This document shows, piece by piece, positions 1 to 8,762 of a stretch of DNA of 64,000 bases. Origin of the DNA: an uncultured Faecalibaculum sp. (GTDB taxonomy: Bacteria; Bacillota_I; Bacilli_A; Erysipelotrichales; Erysipelotrichaceae); contig NZ_CAJUPA010000004.1 in NCBI RefSeq assembly GCF_910588395.1, forward strand, positions 19,512 through 83,511, given 5' to 3'. How positions within the stretch are numbered: position 1 is the stretch's first letter; each line of letters opens with the position of its first letter. The translations under genes and the position numbers were made by a program. The notes under the pieces were generated by a model. It had not been told where the DNA came from. It did not search any database and saw only the letters and a program-made list of their open reading frames with translations.

Positions 1-491
1 ATGGTCACCAGCCTGATCAGATTGTCGCTGGCTGCCAGATAGCGCTTGAACTGCGCCACATCCGGCAGCACACAGTACTGTTCCGGCTGGGCACCCTTGA
101 ATGTCTGATCCAGATAGGGGCCTTCAAAGTGAATGCCCATGATTTCCGCACCTTCATAGCCTTCCCGGACAACATCCGCCACGTTTTTCACGGCAGCTGT
201 GAGCACCTCTTCACTCTGGGTGATGGTGGTGGGGTACAGGGCTGTGACACCTTCCGTCACGATCCGGCTGGTCCAGGCCCGCAGGCCTTCCGGCGTGGCA
301 TCATTGGTATCCCAGCCATAGGCGCCGTGACAGTGGATATCCATGAAGCCCGGCACGATCCGCTGGTCTCCGAAATCAAGATCCGGCTTCTCCTGCCGGG
401 GAAGCACCGCCTTGATTCTGCCGTCTTCCACCTCCAGTGCCGCATTCATCCAGGTGTCCAGAACCCAGACTTTTGTACTTTGAATGATCAT
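1..491 (-). CDS. nagA: N-acetylglucosamine-6-phosphate deacetylase, 5' part only
   Basis: The gene runs off the left edge, so only about 163 N-terminal residues are present. It begins at ATG 491 behind a GGAGG Shine-Dalgarno. The amidohydrolase metal motif HCHG is at residues 53-56 after the strand VPGFMD, and GIHFEGPY near residue 122 matches the NagA substrate/metal loop. NagA removes the acetyl group from GlcNAc-6-phosphate in the cytoplasm, feeding amino-sugar catabolism and cell-wall recycling. Other N-acetyl-hexosamine-6-P deacetylases (AgaA) share these motifs, so substrate preference is inferred. Confidence 0.85.
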   Translation of the reverse strand, partial: MIIQSTKVWVLDTWMNAALEVEDGRIKAVLPRQEKPDLDFGDQRIVPGFMDIHCHGAYGWDTNDATPEGLRAWTSRIVTEGVTALYPTTITQSEEVLTAAVKNVADVVREGYEGAEIMGIHFEGPYLDQTFKGAQPEQYCVLPDVAQFKRYLAASDNLIRLVT

Positions 492-519
492 GTCATTTCC
501 TCCATTGACTACTGATTCC

Positions 520-525
520 ATTATA
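520..525 (-). promoter_or_regulatory. Likely -10 box for nagA
   Basis: A perfect TATAAT on the minus strand lies about 29 nt before the nagA ATG and ahead of its GGAGG. No convincing -35 was found at 16-18 nt. Confidence 0.4.
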
Positions 526-608
526 GGCGTTTGCCCGGGATGAATCCACGGATATGGCGCAGCCAGTGCAGGCAAGCGCTTTCATGTCCGGAATCCCGGT
601 TTACGGGC

Positions 609-637
609 AAAAAAGAAAACCGGCTGCGCAAAGCCGG
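609..637 (-). terminator. Intrinsic terminator after the YitT gene
   Basis: On the minus strand CCGGCTTTGCGCAGCCGG forms a 6-bp GC-rich stem, followed by TTTTCTTTTTT. It lies about 45 nt past the yitT-type stop codon. Confidence 0.75.
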
Positions 638-682
638 AGACTGCCATGGACAGCTTCCCTTTGCCAGACCGGTTCAGGCTGG

Positions 683-1525
683 TTATACGAGCCGTTTTTC
701 GTAATTGCCCCGGATCGGCGATCCGTCGTTCAGGATCACAAAGGCCTCCGGGTCCTTGTCCTTGATCAGCTTGGTCAGCTGCCGGACTTCATACTTGTTG
801 ATGCTGGTGACCAGGATCTCCTGCTTCCGTCCGGTATAGGCACCATTGCCGTTCCACCAGGTGACACCCCGGGAGAGTTCCTCGTTGATGGCGTGCTTGA
901 GCTGCGGATCCACGGTGATGATCAGCGCCCAGACATCAATATTCTGAATGTGCACCTTGTCACTGACAAAGTAGCAGACTACGACAAACATCAGTGAATA
1001 CAGAGCAGATTCCATGCCAAAGAGCAGACCATTCCAGGTCAGGATTACTGCATTCAGGGCGTAGGACAGTTTTCCCACCGAGAAATCCCGGCGCACCTTG
1101 GACAGATAGACACCCAGGATGTCCAGTCCGCCGCCGCTGCCGCCGGACCGCAGGCACAGTCCGATGCCAAGACCGCCGAGAATGCCGCCCAGCAGCGCAT
1201 TTGAAATCAGATCCGGCAGGATCATAGTCTGGGATACCGGGATCAGCTGCAGTGCCAGGGTCTGAATCACCAGGGACAGAACGGTTTTCCGGATAAATCC
1301 CATGGACAGACTGCGGTACGCCAGCCAGAACAGCGGTATGTTGAAACAGAAGTTGATGATACCGGTAATGCTGGATGTGCTGTGTGTGGTCAGCCAGGAC
1401 AGGATCTGTGCCAGACCGATCAGGCCGCCGGAGTTCAGACCGGCAGGCTCCAGAAACACTCTGACGGCAATCGGGTACAGCAGACTGCCGAGAATGAGTT
1501 CCAGATACTTGTAAAACTTGCTCAT
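683..1525 (-). CDS. YitT family membrane protein (DUF161/DUF2179)
   Basis: 280 residues, the usual length for the YitT family. The N-terminal two thirds has several hydrophobic membrane segments with the family-typical glycine-rich stretch GGLGIGLCLRSGGSGGGLDI near residue 133-152. The last roughly 80 residues form a soluble DUF2179 domain containing TGRKQEILVTSI. Start ATG 1525 is preceded by GAGAG. The function of the family is not established; some members are discussed as small-molecule or ion transporters. It stands alone between nagA and the rRNA methyltransferase, with its own terminator. Confidence 0.85.
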   Translation of the reverse strand: MSKFYKYLELILGSLLYPIAVRVFLEPAGLNSGGLIGLAQILSWLTTHSTSSITGIINFCFNIPLFWLAYRSLSMGFIRKTVLSLVIQTLALQLIPVSQTMILPDLISNALLGGILGGLGIGLCLRSGGSGGGLDILGVYLSKVRRDFSVGKLSYALNAVILTWNGLLFGMESALYSLMFVVVCYFVSDKVHIQNIDVWALIITVDPQLKHAINEELSRGVTWWNGNGAYTGRKQEILVTSINKYEVRQLTKLIKDKDPEAFVILNDGSPIRGNYEKRLV

Positions 1526-1551
1526 GAATCTCTCTTCCTTTTTTCAGCCGG

Positions 1552-2868
1552 TTACCCGGCTTTCTGTTGATCAGTTAATTTCACATGGCTTCCTTCCAGA
1601 AGCCGAAGCCCTTTGGGCAGCCGGTTTTTCAGCACCGAGCCGGTGCTTTTCCCGAAGCCCACCGGCAGACCGTGCCAGGTGACCTGGGCAAACCCCTTGT
1701 CCGTCTTCACCGGAAGCTGCAGACCGTGCATGAATGCTTCCAGCTGGTCATCCGACAGCTCTACCTGCCTGCTGCTTTTCAGCGCCATGAAACAGGCATG
1801 GGCCGGCTCAAACCGGTTTTTGACCGTTTCTCCGATCAGGACCCCCTGGCGTTTCCAGTTTCCTTTGACAAAGGGATGGTTCATCCCGAACAGCTGCCCG
1901 TTTTTGCGGCAATACCAGTCAAAGCGGATGCCATGCTCCTCCAGAAACGCCTGCTCCAGAGCTGTAAGCCGGACTGGCTGTTCCTGAGGCAGCCGGCGGG
2001 TTTTCTGCGGCTTACCCTTCTTGCGGAGTTTTGCGGCAAACTGTCCTTCCCCGCCGTCCATGGGAAATATGCGCAGCCCGCCAGCCCCGTCGAAGTCCGG
2101 ACGGCCGTAGGGTTTGTCAATAGGGATCTGTTCCATCTCCGGATGACGGTCGAGAAATGCTCTGACCTGGTCTTCGTTTTCTTCCCGGGCATAGGTGCAG
2201 GTGGAGTACACCATGGTTCCCCCCGGAGCCAGGGCTTCACAGGCTGCATCCAGGATCTGGGCCTGCCTTGCGGCACAGCTTCTGACACCGGCTGCGCTCC
2301 ATTCCTGCAGCGCGGCCGAATGCTTTTTGATCATCCCTTCACCGGAACAGGGGGCATCCACCAGGACTTTGTCAAAGGCTTCCGGAAACCGCCGGGCGGT
2401 TTTGCGGGCATCGTCCCGGCTCAGGGCGAAGTTCACTGCCCCGCTGCGTTCCAGGTTGGACAGAAGAACCCCTGCCCGCTGGGGATCCAGTTCGTTGCAG
2501 ACGAGAAAGCCGGGGTTCTCCCGGAGGATCTGCGTGCTCTTGGATCCCGGTGCCGCGCACAGATCCAGTACACAGTCTCCAGGCTGCACATCCAGAATAT
2601 CCACCGGGGCAGACGCGCTGGGTTCCTGCAGGTAGATGGCACCGGCCAGATGCAGAGGATGAAGCCCCAGGGCTTCCTGCACGATCCAGGCATCCCGGGC
2701 AAAGGGACTTTCCTTTTCCACCGGGATCCCGGATGCCTCCAGAAACCGCTGCCGGCTCAGCCGGCCGGTGTTCAGCCGGAGGGATCTGGCAAGGGGCTTG
2801 TCCATGGCTTCCAGAAAAGCCGGGAACTCATCTCCCAGATACTGTTTCATGCGTTCAAAAAACTCCAT
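1552..2868 (-). CDS. rsmF: RsmF-type 16S rRNA (cytosine-5) methyltransferase
   Basis: 438 residues from ATG 2868, chosen over the upstream ATG at 2982 because AAAGGGGGAG sits just before it and the family begins near this point. Visible are the AdoMet loop LDLCAAPGSK at residues 101-110 and the two Cys motifs of RNA m5C methyltransferases: DAPCSGEGM (Cys174) and YSTCTY (catalytic Cys224). The C-terminal 150 residues match the RsmF-type PUA-like extension. It methylates one cytosine in 16S rRNA; whether this is the RsmF or a YebU/RsmB-like site cannot be told here. The gene sits downstream of the M23 peptidase on the same strand. Confidence 0.88.
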   Translation of the reverse strand: MEFFERMKQYLGDEFPAFLEAMDKPLARSLRLNTGRLSRQRFLEASGIPVEKESPFARDAWIVQEALGLHPLHLAGAIYLQEPSASAPVDILDVQPGDCVLDLCAAPGSKSTQILRENPGFLVCNELDPQRAGVLLSNLERSGAVNFALSRDDARKTARRFPEAFDKVLVDAPCSGEGMIKKHSAALQEWSAAGVRSCAARQAQILDAACEALAPGGTMVYSTCTYAREENEDQVRAFLDRHPEMEQIPIDKPYGRPDFDGAGGLRIFPMDGGEGQFAAKLRKKGKPQKTRRLPQEQPVRLTALEQAFLEEHGIRFDWYCRKNGQLFGMNHPFVKGNWKRQGVLIGETVKNRFEPAHACFMALKSSRQVELSDDQLEAFMHGLQLPVKTDKGFAQVTWHGLPVGFGKSTGSVLKNRLPKGLRLLEGSHVKLTDQQKAG

Positions 2869-2965
2869 GCCGCTCCCCCTTTCCGCCGGATCATTCATCG
2901 GATGTGTCACAGTCTGTCTGCAGTATACAACGCAGACACCGGATGTAACCACCTTCCCGCCTGTA

Positions 2966-4048
2966 TCAGGCATCTCCTTCACCGCTCAGTTCCAGCAGTT
3001 CCTCCGGTCGCCGGCGGCAGGCTGCCTGACTGCAGGCAGCGGGTGTATCCCAGCCGGTACCAAAGGAAAAATCCGCTGTCTGCGCAAAATACGCTGCCGC
3101 TTCCTCCAGAGACATCTTCAGTTCGCAGATTTCCACATGGGTATGGGGACCTGTGGAATTCCCGGCATTCCCTGTCAGGGCAATGACATCGCCCTGTGTC
3201 ACGATTTGACCCGGTCTGACGTAGTGAATACTGGACAGGTGGTAGAATGCCACCGAAAACAGGCGGTCCTGCACCGGGCACAGCAGCAGAATGGAATTGC
3301 CTGCTCCCCCGGGATAGCCGGAGGTGTTGCCGGGATACCCGGAATCCGAAGGCTGTGCAGCAGACTGATACAGCACCAGTCCGGAAGCCGGGGCAATCAG
3401 ATCCGAGTACAGCGGGGCTGCCAGATCCAGGCCCAGATGCAGACCACCCTGGGGATACGCCCAGGTGCCCGCGGATACAAAAGGACCCAGCACCGGATTG
3501 ATCAAAGATCCCGCAGGCACAATTTCCCCCGGGCTGTAAGCCGGACAGGCTGTGCTCAGCCAGTCATCCTGTCCGCTGGCCCCGCCTGCCGCCTGCGGGA
3601 GATCCGCTGTTCCGGGCAGCAGGGCTTCTTTCCGGGGATCAGCGTCGTAGACCGGTGCCTGATATCCCCCGGAGGCTTCCATGCGCTGCTGCCGTTCCAG
3701 CATGCGCCCGCGGGATTCCTCCATTGCCTGCTGCACCCGCCTGTCAAACGCGGCTTGTCCCGCGAGCCGACTGTATTCTTTCCACAGCCCATTCAGCTGT
3801 TCAGTCTCCGCCTCCGGATGGCGCTGGACAAAGGCCGGATTCAGTTTGGCCTGTTCTGATGTCAGAACGATCTGCAGGCTGCGCAGCGCTTCATCCGGAT
3901 CAGCAGTACCATCGCGGGTCTCCAGTATCACCTGCATCCCCCGGTTCACGGTCCGCTCCAGGGCATTGGCAGCTGCCAGGGACCGATCATCCATCCTCCC
4001 CGGTGTCCAGGAAAGCAAAAAAAGACAGCACATCAAAAAAAGATCCAT
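2966..4048 (-). CDS. M23 family metallopeptidase (LytM-like)
   Basis: 360 residues from ATG 4048 behind AAAGGAGATATT. The first ~17 residues are hydrophobic, giving a signal peptide or anchor, so the protein probably acts outside the membrane on peptidoglycan. Residues 30-150 are charged and helical with no recognisable domain. The C-terminal M23 domain carries the zinc ligands in GLHLGLDLAAP (His204, Asp208) and GPHTHVEI (His302, His304), so it is predicted active. An unusual insert with repeated GYPG lies at about residues 235-250 between the two halves of the site. The C-terminus is rich in Cys, Arg and Glu. Confidence 0.8.
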   Translation of the reverse strand: MDLFLMCCLFLLSWTPGRMDDRSLAAANALERTVNRGMQVILETRDGTADPDEALRSLQIVLTSEQAKLNPAFVQRHPEAETEQLNGLWKEYSRLAGQAAFDRRVQQAMEESRGRMLERQQRMEASGGYQAPVYDADPRKEALLPGTADLPQAAGGASGQDDWLSTACPAYSPGEIVPAGSLINPVLGPFVSAGTWAYPQGGLHLGLDLAAPLYSDLIAPASGLVLYQSAAQPSDSGYPGNTSGYPGGAGNSILLLCPVQDRLFSVAFYHLSSIHYVRPGQIVTQGDVIALTGNAGNSTGPHTHVEICELKMSLEEAAAYFAQTADFSFGTGWDTPAACSQAACRRRPEELLELSGEGDA

Positions 4049-4207
4049 AATATCTCCTTTCTCAGTGTCTGTCTTCGCTGAGTCCATTGTACCGGATGTG
4101 TGTCAACATACAACCGGATGCTGTCAGAATTCCATTTATTTCCTGAAGCCCTGCCACCGGCGACAGCCGGCATCGGCAGTCAGAATGTTCAGATGCCAGG
4201 CTGTATG

Positions 4208-5383
4208 CTAAGTATCCTGATGTGCAGCTGGCTGTTTCCACATGCAGGCGGCGTTGGCGACCATGAGGAAGGTGATACCGGTGACGGGAAAATTCAGGGT
4301 GAAATCCAGCAGGCCCAGGACAAGGGCGGTGAGATAGAAACAGATGATGAGGGAAAAAGTGGTGGGATGTTCCTGCATGATGGCCATGGTTTCCCGCAGC
4401 AGGCGGATGAAATAGCCGGTGATGAGCACCGTTCCGGAGAGTCCGTAGGAAGTCAGGGATTCCAGAAGCAGGTTGTGGGCGTGAGGGGCTTTGTGGAAGC
4501 CCATGGTTTTGTACATGAATCCATAGGTGACCGGTCCCATCCCCAGAAGCGGGTGCATCTGAATGAGAACCACGGCGCCGTCCCAGATCTTGATCCGGGA
4601 GAACAGGGTGGAGAGATTGGATCCCCGGGGAATGAGTTCCGGGAAGGTGAGGACCAGGATCAGCGCCAGAATTTCCATGCCGATGGAAAACGCGAAGAGC
4701 TTCCGTTTGCCGGCGAACCCGAAGAACACCGGAAAGATGAACAGGAAGGGCAGCAGGGCGGTTCGGCAGCCTGTGAGCAGCAGCATGAAAAAGTTCAGCA
4801 GGGCGGTCACGACATAATACAGACGCAGGCTGATCCTGCGGTGCCGGACGTATTCGTACAGGCAGAACAGAATGAAGAACACGCACATGGTGGCGTAGAA
4901 ATTCGCGTTCATGAAGGTGGAATTGATGCGGTCTCTGGGGCTGTTCTGGATGACGAAGTCAAAGAAGTCATAGCCTTTTCTGGCGGAGACAGCCTGGAAT
5001 TCCACGAGTCCCCAGAAAGCGGCGAGCCAGGACATGGCAATCATGACTTCCAGGATGATGGTAAACAGCGGTCTGGTGAGGTACTGCCGGTAGACGGCGA
5101 TGTACAGCCCGGCAAGGAGATAGCCGCCTGCGTTGAGAAATCCCATCCAGTTGCCGTAGAAGGCGGAGACCGCCAGTTCCAGAACAACAAAGCCATAGAG
5201 CCAGCAAGCGCCTGTCTGATTCCGGAGGGAGCCGGCGAGTTTGCCGGAGAAAAGGAAAAAGAACAGGATAAGCACCAGTCCGGCTGCAGCGAACTGGAAA
5301 GGAAGGAACAGGGCGATGGTGCCTGCCAGCAGTGCCCATTCATATCGGTTCAGTGACTGGAATGTCTGTTTCAGTTCTTTCAT
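4208..5383 (-). CDS. O-antigen ligase/polymerase-like membrane protein
   Basis: 391 residues with about ten predicted transmembrane segments and one larger outside loop (roughly residues 190-260), the layout of the Wzy/WaaL/O-antigen ligase superfamily. The loop contains SRIKIWDGAVVLIQMHPLLG then GAPHAHNLLLE-like text (KAPHAHNLLLESLTSYG), the conserved His-Asn stretch of these proteins. In gram-positives such proteins polymerise or ligate cell-surface glycans. No other glycan genes are adjacent, so the substrate is unknown. Confidence 0.72.
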   Translation of the reverse strand: MKELKQTFQSLNRYEWALLAGTIALFLPFQFAAAGLVLILFFFLFSGKLAGSLRNQTGACWLYGFVVLELAVSAFYGNWMGFLNAGGYLLAGLYIAVYRQYLTRPLFTIILEVMIAMSWLAAFWGLVEFQAVSARKGYDFFDFVIQNSPRDRINSTFMNANFYATMCVFFILFCLYEYVRHRRISLRLYYVVTALLNFFMLLLTGCRTALLPFLFIFPVFFGFAGKRKLFAFSIGMEILALILVLTFPELIPRGSNLSTLFSRIKIWDGAVVLIQMHPLLGMGPVTYGFMYKTMGFHKAPHAHNLLLESLTSYGLSGTVLITGYFIRLLRETMAIMQEHPTTFSLIICFYLTALVLGLLDFTLNFPVTGITFLMVANAACMWKQPAAHQDT

Positions 5384-5549
5384 GGGTTTATCCTACCATG
5401 TTTGACTGCGGCGAATTGCGAAGGAATCCTCCGGAAGCGCCCGGGTCCGGATCCAGGGGAATGCCCACGAAATGCAACCCCTTCCTTTTCGGGCCAGACA
5501 GCAGGAAACCGGACAGAGGCCGTGAAAACGGAATCGTGCAGCAGACAGG

Positions 5550-5575
5550 AAAAAAGCCGGCATCATTGAGCCGGC
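5550..5575 (-). terminator. Terminator after tRNA-Leu
   Basis: Minus strand GCCGGC-loop-GCCGGC followed by TTTTTT, 13 nt past the CCA end of the tRNA. Confidence 0.85.
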
Positions 5576-5587
5576 CTGTGCATTCTG

Positions 5588-5670
<83 letters not shown>

Positions 5671-5680
5671 GAAGAGACCG

Positions 5681-5923
5681 TCAGTGAAGCACTGTGGGAT
5701 GTTCCAGACTGCAGATTCTGTCCTGCAGGTAGGCTTCCACCTGGCGGATGATGGCTTCGTCCAGGAGATGACCGTCGATTTCCACGGGTTCTCCGGGGTC
5801 CTGCCAGACGATTTTCAGCTGCGGAACCGTCAGAAACGGTTCACCGTGATGGTTCTGCTCCAGCGCTTCGATGGCTTCCAGAATGGGCTGGGCGATCATT
5901 TCCACAATCATATTTTCATCCAT
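5681..5923 (-). CDS. Small hypothetical protein, probably leaderless, upstream of tRNA-Leu
   Basis: 80 residues, acidic, no membrane segment and no family I recognise. It opens with MDENMIVEMIAQPILEAIEA and has an amphipathic helical look. There is no Shine-Dalgarno before ATG 5923; instead TGATAGAAT, an extended -10, lies with its last base exactly 6 nt upstream of the ATG, so transcription should begin at or next to the start codon. The stop is only 10 nt before tRNA-Leu on the same strand, with no terminator between. Confidence 0.55.
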   Translation of the reverse strand: MDENMIVEMIAQPILEAIEALEQNHHGEPFLTVPQLKIVWQDPGEPVEIDGHLLDEAIIRQVEAYLQDRICSLEHPTVLH

Positions 5924-5929
5924 AAATGG

Positions 5930-5935
5930 ATTCTA
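5930..5935 (-). promoter_or_regulatory. Extended -10 box placed for a leaderless transcript
   Basis: Minus strand TG-A-TAGAAT, then 6 nt, then ATG 5923. No good -35 is visible; the TG extension may compensate. Confidence 0.5.
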
Positions 5936-6027
5936 TCACGCCTGCAGGGAAACAGACAGAGGCATTTTGACACACCCGCTTCATTCGCGCCGGTTCATGA
6001 TAGAATAACTCCATACGGAGGAAGCAG

Positions 6028-7374
6028 ATGAACGATGAAAAAAAGCCTGGCGAGCTGGACCAGGACAGTCAGGATGAGCTGGATGCCTTTGCCAGAGCAC
6101 TGCTGAACCGGAAAACCGAAATGCGCATCTTCCGGGATGAAAACAGCGATGAAATGGAAATCGGATTTTCCGATGATGAACGGCAGGCAGCGGAGAAATC
6201 CATGTCCCAGGCACTGGATACCCTGCGCAGAAGCCGCGGACAGAAAACCATAGAAGAAGAGGAAACGGCGTTCTGGTTCGATGACGAACCGGCGCAGGAG
6301 ACGGCGCCTGAACCGGAAACCAGGACACCGAAAAAGAAACAGCCCCGTCCGGTGCGCAAGTCCCGTCACCGGAACAAACCGGTCAGGAAAGAGAACAGCA
6401 GGTCCTCCGGTTCTGCCGATAGCACAGAGAAATCCGCCAGACCTGCCTCGGAGAGGTCAGTCGGAACGCGGAAGGAAAAGGCGGCGAAAAAACAGGCTGC
6501 TGCAGACCATGAGGCCAAACCTGCCGGATCCCCGGCAGCCCGGAGCAATCCGGTGCGCCGCAGGATCGTGCTGGCGATTCTGGCACTGTGTCTGCTGGCT
6601 GTGGCCGGCCTGGGCGTGTACTGCTGGAAGGTTCTGGTCTGGAATCCGGAAAACCTCACCACCGAAACGCAGGAAGCCAGCTACAAAAAGCTGGTGGATT
6701 ACGCGGATGAATACGGCTCGGGGCTGATGTCGGATGCGGAGAAAGCCGAGATCCTGGACCTGAAAACCGATTACGATTCCCTGGCTCCCCGTCAGAAAAC
6801 GGAAATCGATGCCTACTTCCAGGAGCAGACCCGTTCCGGCGACTATCCCCAGGGGCGGACTTTCCAGGAGATCTGGCAGGAGCAGTCCGAACGGAAACAG
6901 GCAACAGAAGACGCTGCCCAGCCCCAGTATCAGGAACTGACAGCCTATCTGGCCAACTGGAATGAGAAATCGGATCTGGAAAAACGGGATATTCTGAACT
7001 ACCGGGATTTCTACAAGGGTCTGACGCAGTCTCTGAAGAACCAGGTGGATGAACAGATCAAGGCAGTCACCGGCCAGACCTTCAGTCAGCTGGTCAGCGA
7101 ACAGGAAGAAATCGTCCGCAGCGAACAGGTGGCTCACCAGCAGGAAGTGGACTCGCAGAAAGCAGAGCTGCAGGCACAGATCGATGCCCTGAATCAGGAA
7201 ATCCAGTCCTATTCCGACTATGGTACTTCTCTGGCGGAAGAACTGACACAGGCTCAGATTGACGGAGAGGATACCTCGGAGATCCAGGCACAGATCACCG
7301 CCAACAGCGCCTATGTCCAGGAGCTGCAAAGTCAGGTATCCGCACTGGAGTACCAGCGGGATTCCCTGCAGTAA
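6028..7374 (+). CDS. Hypothetical single-pass membrane protein with charged N-terminus and coiled-coil C-terminus
   Basis: 448 residues, start set by GGAGGAAGCAG before ATG 6028. Residues 1-175 are very hydrophilic with alternating acidic and Lys/Arg/Pro-rich stretches and should be cytoplasmic. One membrane helix follows at about 178-200 (IVLAILALCLLAVAGLGVYC). The outside part is Gln/Glu-rich and ends in a clear coiled coil (about 370-448, heptads of Leu/Ile/Ala). No domain is recognised. A TGATAGAAT extended -10 lies at 5998-6006. Divergent from the small gene at 5681. Confidence 0.75.
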   Translation: MNDEKKPGELDQDSQDELDAFARALLNRKTEMRIFRDENSDEMEIGFSDDERQAAEKSMSQALDTLRRSRGQKTIEEEETAFWFDDEPAQETAPEPETRTPKKKQPRPVRKSRHRNKPVRKENSRSSGSADSTEKSARPASERSVGTRKEKAAKKQAAADHEAKPAGSPAARSNPVRRRIVLAILALCLLAVAGLGVYCWKVLVWNPENLTTETQEASYKKLVDYADEYGSGLMSDAEKAEILDLKTDYDSLAPRQKTEIDAYFQEQTRSGDYPQGRTFQEIWQEQSERKQATEDAAQPQYQELTAYLANWNEKSDLEKRDILNYRDFYKGLTQSLKNQVDEQIKAVTGQTFSQLVSEQEEIVRSEQVAHQQEVDSQKAELQAQIDALNQEIQSYSDYGTSLAEELTQAQIDGEDTSEIQAQITANSAYVQELQSQVSALEYQRDSLQ

Positions 7375-7378
7375 CACC

Positions 7379-7407
7379 TTGATTTTACGCCGCAGATACT
7401 ATATTAT
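7379..7407 (+). promoter_or_regulatory. Promoter of tRNA-Thr
   Basis: -35 TTGATT (7379-7384), 17-nt spacer, -10 TATTAT (7402-7407). The predicted start falls about 5 nt before the mature tRNA end. Confidence 0.55.
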
Positions 7408-7418
7408 CTGTGGCAGAT

Positions 7419-7494
7419 GCCGACTTAGCACAGCTGGTAGTGCAACGCACTCGTAACGCGTAGGTCGTAGGTTCAAGTCCTATAGTCGGCACCA
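7419..7494 (+). tRNA. tRNA-Thr (anticodon CGU)
   Basis: 76 nt with encoded CCA. The acceptor GCCGACT/AGTCGGC is fully paired. The anticodon loop CTCGTAA gives CGT, reading ACG threonine codons. The pair next to the loop (31-39) appears as an A-C mismatch, while the other four anticodon-stem pairs are good. The T arm has GGTTCAAGTCC. Confidence 0.93.
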
Positions 7495-7507
7495 TATGCA
7501 TATCAAA

Positions 7508-7535
7508 GGGTCAGGCGGCTGCCTGACCCTTTTTA
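7508..7535 (+). terminator. Terminator after tRNA-Thr
   Basis: GGGTCAGGC-ggct-GCCTGACCC, a perfect 9-bp stem, followed by TTTTT. Confidence 0.9.
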
Positions 7536-7653
7536 TGTATCACTTACCCTGTCTCTGCTGTGCCATCAGTTTACTGTCACGAAGACCGGTACACCGGTGC
7601 ATGCCGGTCTGAACCGGATCCGGCAGGATCTGCTGACAGGCATCTGCCGGCAG

Positions 7654-8625
7654 CTACCAGTTTTTCAGCGAGAACTCCTGTCCCTGTATTTCCAGCAAAG
7701 ACCGGTCCAGACTCAGTCTGGTGGCATCCCGGCCCGGGACTTCATCCTGATCCTGGATCCAGAAACAGAGACACACATGACCCTGCGCCGTCTGCATCTG
7801 TGCCTCGTGACAGCTGCCGATGGAGCTGAACATCACCAGTCCCAGGCGGTCACAGGCATTCAGCAGCCAGGTGTGAGTATGACCGCTCCGGTCCCAGACA
7901 GCGGTATACCCTTGCTCTGCCAGTTGCTGCAAAGACTCTTCTCCGGAAAGGATGCGTCCTTTGACAGGATAGGGCCTGCCATTGAGCAGAAAATTCCCAT
8001 GGAGATCCAGAGAATACGTCCGCAGACCGGTAAACAGCCGGATTTCATCCTTCACAGTCCCCATGCGCCGGAGCTGACCGATGAGTTCCAGCAGAGCCGG
8101 ATCCTGAACTCCATGCCAGAGTACGGCTTTGTCCGTCACCAGTTCCACGGGATCCTCCCGGTCTGCATTGACTTCCACCTCGTCCAGGATCCGTCCGGCG
8201 GGATCCCGGAGAATCAGACGCAGCGTATCCCCCGGCAGGGTGCTGGCCAGCTGTGCCTGGACCCGCAGGATCCCGGATCCCTGGACCCAGGAACAGGTGC
8301 AGCTCAGGGAAGGTTCATCTCCTTCATGAACGATGAAATGTGTCCGGGGTGTGACCAGCAGGCTGATTTCGGGATGCCCGCCGGTCCCTCTGGTTTCCAG
8401 ACAGTTGCGTCCCGGGCGGATGCGTCCTTCCAGGGAAAGGTGACCTGCCCCTTTGTCTCTGGTGCAGAGATACTCTCCGTTGAGATAGAAATCCGTCTGA
8501 CAGCGGCAGTCAAGGGAGATCCAGGGTTTGTCCCCCAGATACACGACAGGACAGGCAAACTCTGTCTGCCACCCTTCTTCGGTCTGCTGCCAGTCTGTAT
8601 TGTCAAGCTGTGTGCTGTTTCTCAT
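7654..8625 (-). CDS. Truncated glycoside hydrolase family 2-like protein, probably non-catalytic
   Basis: 323 residues, about a third of a usual GH2 enzyme. It starts at ATG 8625 behind AGGGTG. The N-terminal 100 residues resemble a GH2 sugar-binding sandwich (DFYLNGEYL). An Ig-like section follows, then a segment near residue 205 (GLRTYSLDLHGNFLLNGRPY) that resembles the GH2 lead-in to the TIM barrel. The barrel stops after NACDRLGLVMFSS and lacks the regions that carry both catalytic glutamates. It has its own promoter. Either a binding/regulatory relic or a decayed enzyme; homology is inferred from motif pattern. Confidence 0.6.
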   Translation of the reverse strand: MRNSTQLDNTDWQQTEEGWQTEFACPVVYLGDKPWISLDCRCQTDFYLNGEYLCTRDKGAGHLSLEGRIRPGRNCLETRGTGGHPEISLLVTPRTHFIVHEGDEPSLSCTCSWVQGSGILRVQAQLASTLPGDTLRLILRDPAGRILDEVEVNADREDPVELVTDKAVLWHGVQDPALLELIGQLRRMGTVKDEIRLFTGLRTYSLDLHGNFLLNGRPYPVKGRILSGEESLQQLAEQGYTAVWDRSGHTHTWLLNACDRLGLVMFSSIGSCHEAQMQTAQGHVCLCFWIQDQDEVPGRDATRLSLDRSLLEIQGQEFSLKNW

Positions 8626-8640
8626 GTCATCACCCTGTTC

Positions 8641-8669
8641 ATTATACCTGTCCCGGGATCTGGCTGTAA
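8641..8669 (-). promoter_or_regulatory. Promoter of the GH2-like gene
   Basis: Minus strand -35 TTACAG (8664-8669), 17-nt spacer, perfect -10 TATAAT (8641-8646), 16 nt before ATG. Confidence 0.6.
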
Positions 8670-8739
8670 CCGCTTTCCGGAATTTTGCGACAATGAAAGA
8701 CGGTTATTGCCGCAGGCTGCCAGACAGACCGGCTGGAAT

Positions 8740-8762
8740 AAAAAAAACCGGCGAACCGGTTT
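8740..8762 (-). terminator. Terminator overlapping the marR stop codon
   Basis: Minus strand AACCGG-ttcg-CCGGTT with a run of eight T. The stem begins inside the stop codon of the marR-type gene. Confidence 0.85.

Noticed and set aside
1585..3186. 533-residue plus-strand frame across the rRNA methyltransferase and M23 gene
   Set aside because: Spans two real minus-strand genes and their junction; Cys/Pro/Arg-biased shadow composition.
5967..6006. TTGACA at 5967 with TAGAAT at 6001 as a promoter pair
   Set aside because: The spacer is 28 nt, too long; the extended -10 alone is more likely used.
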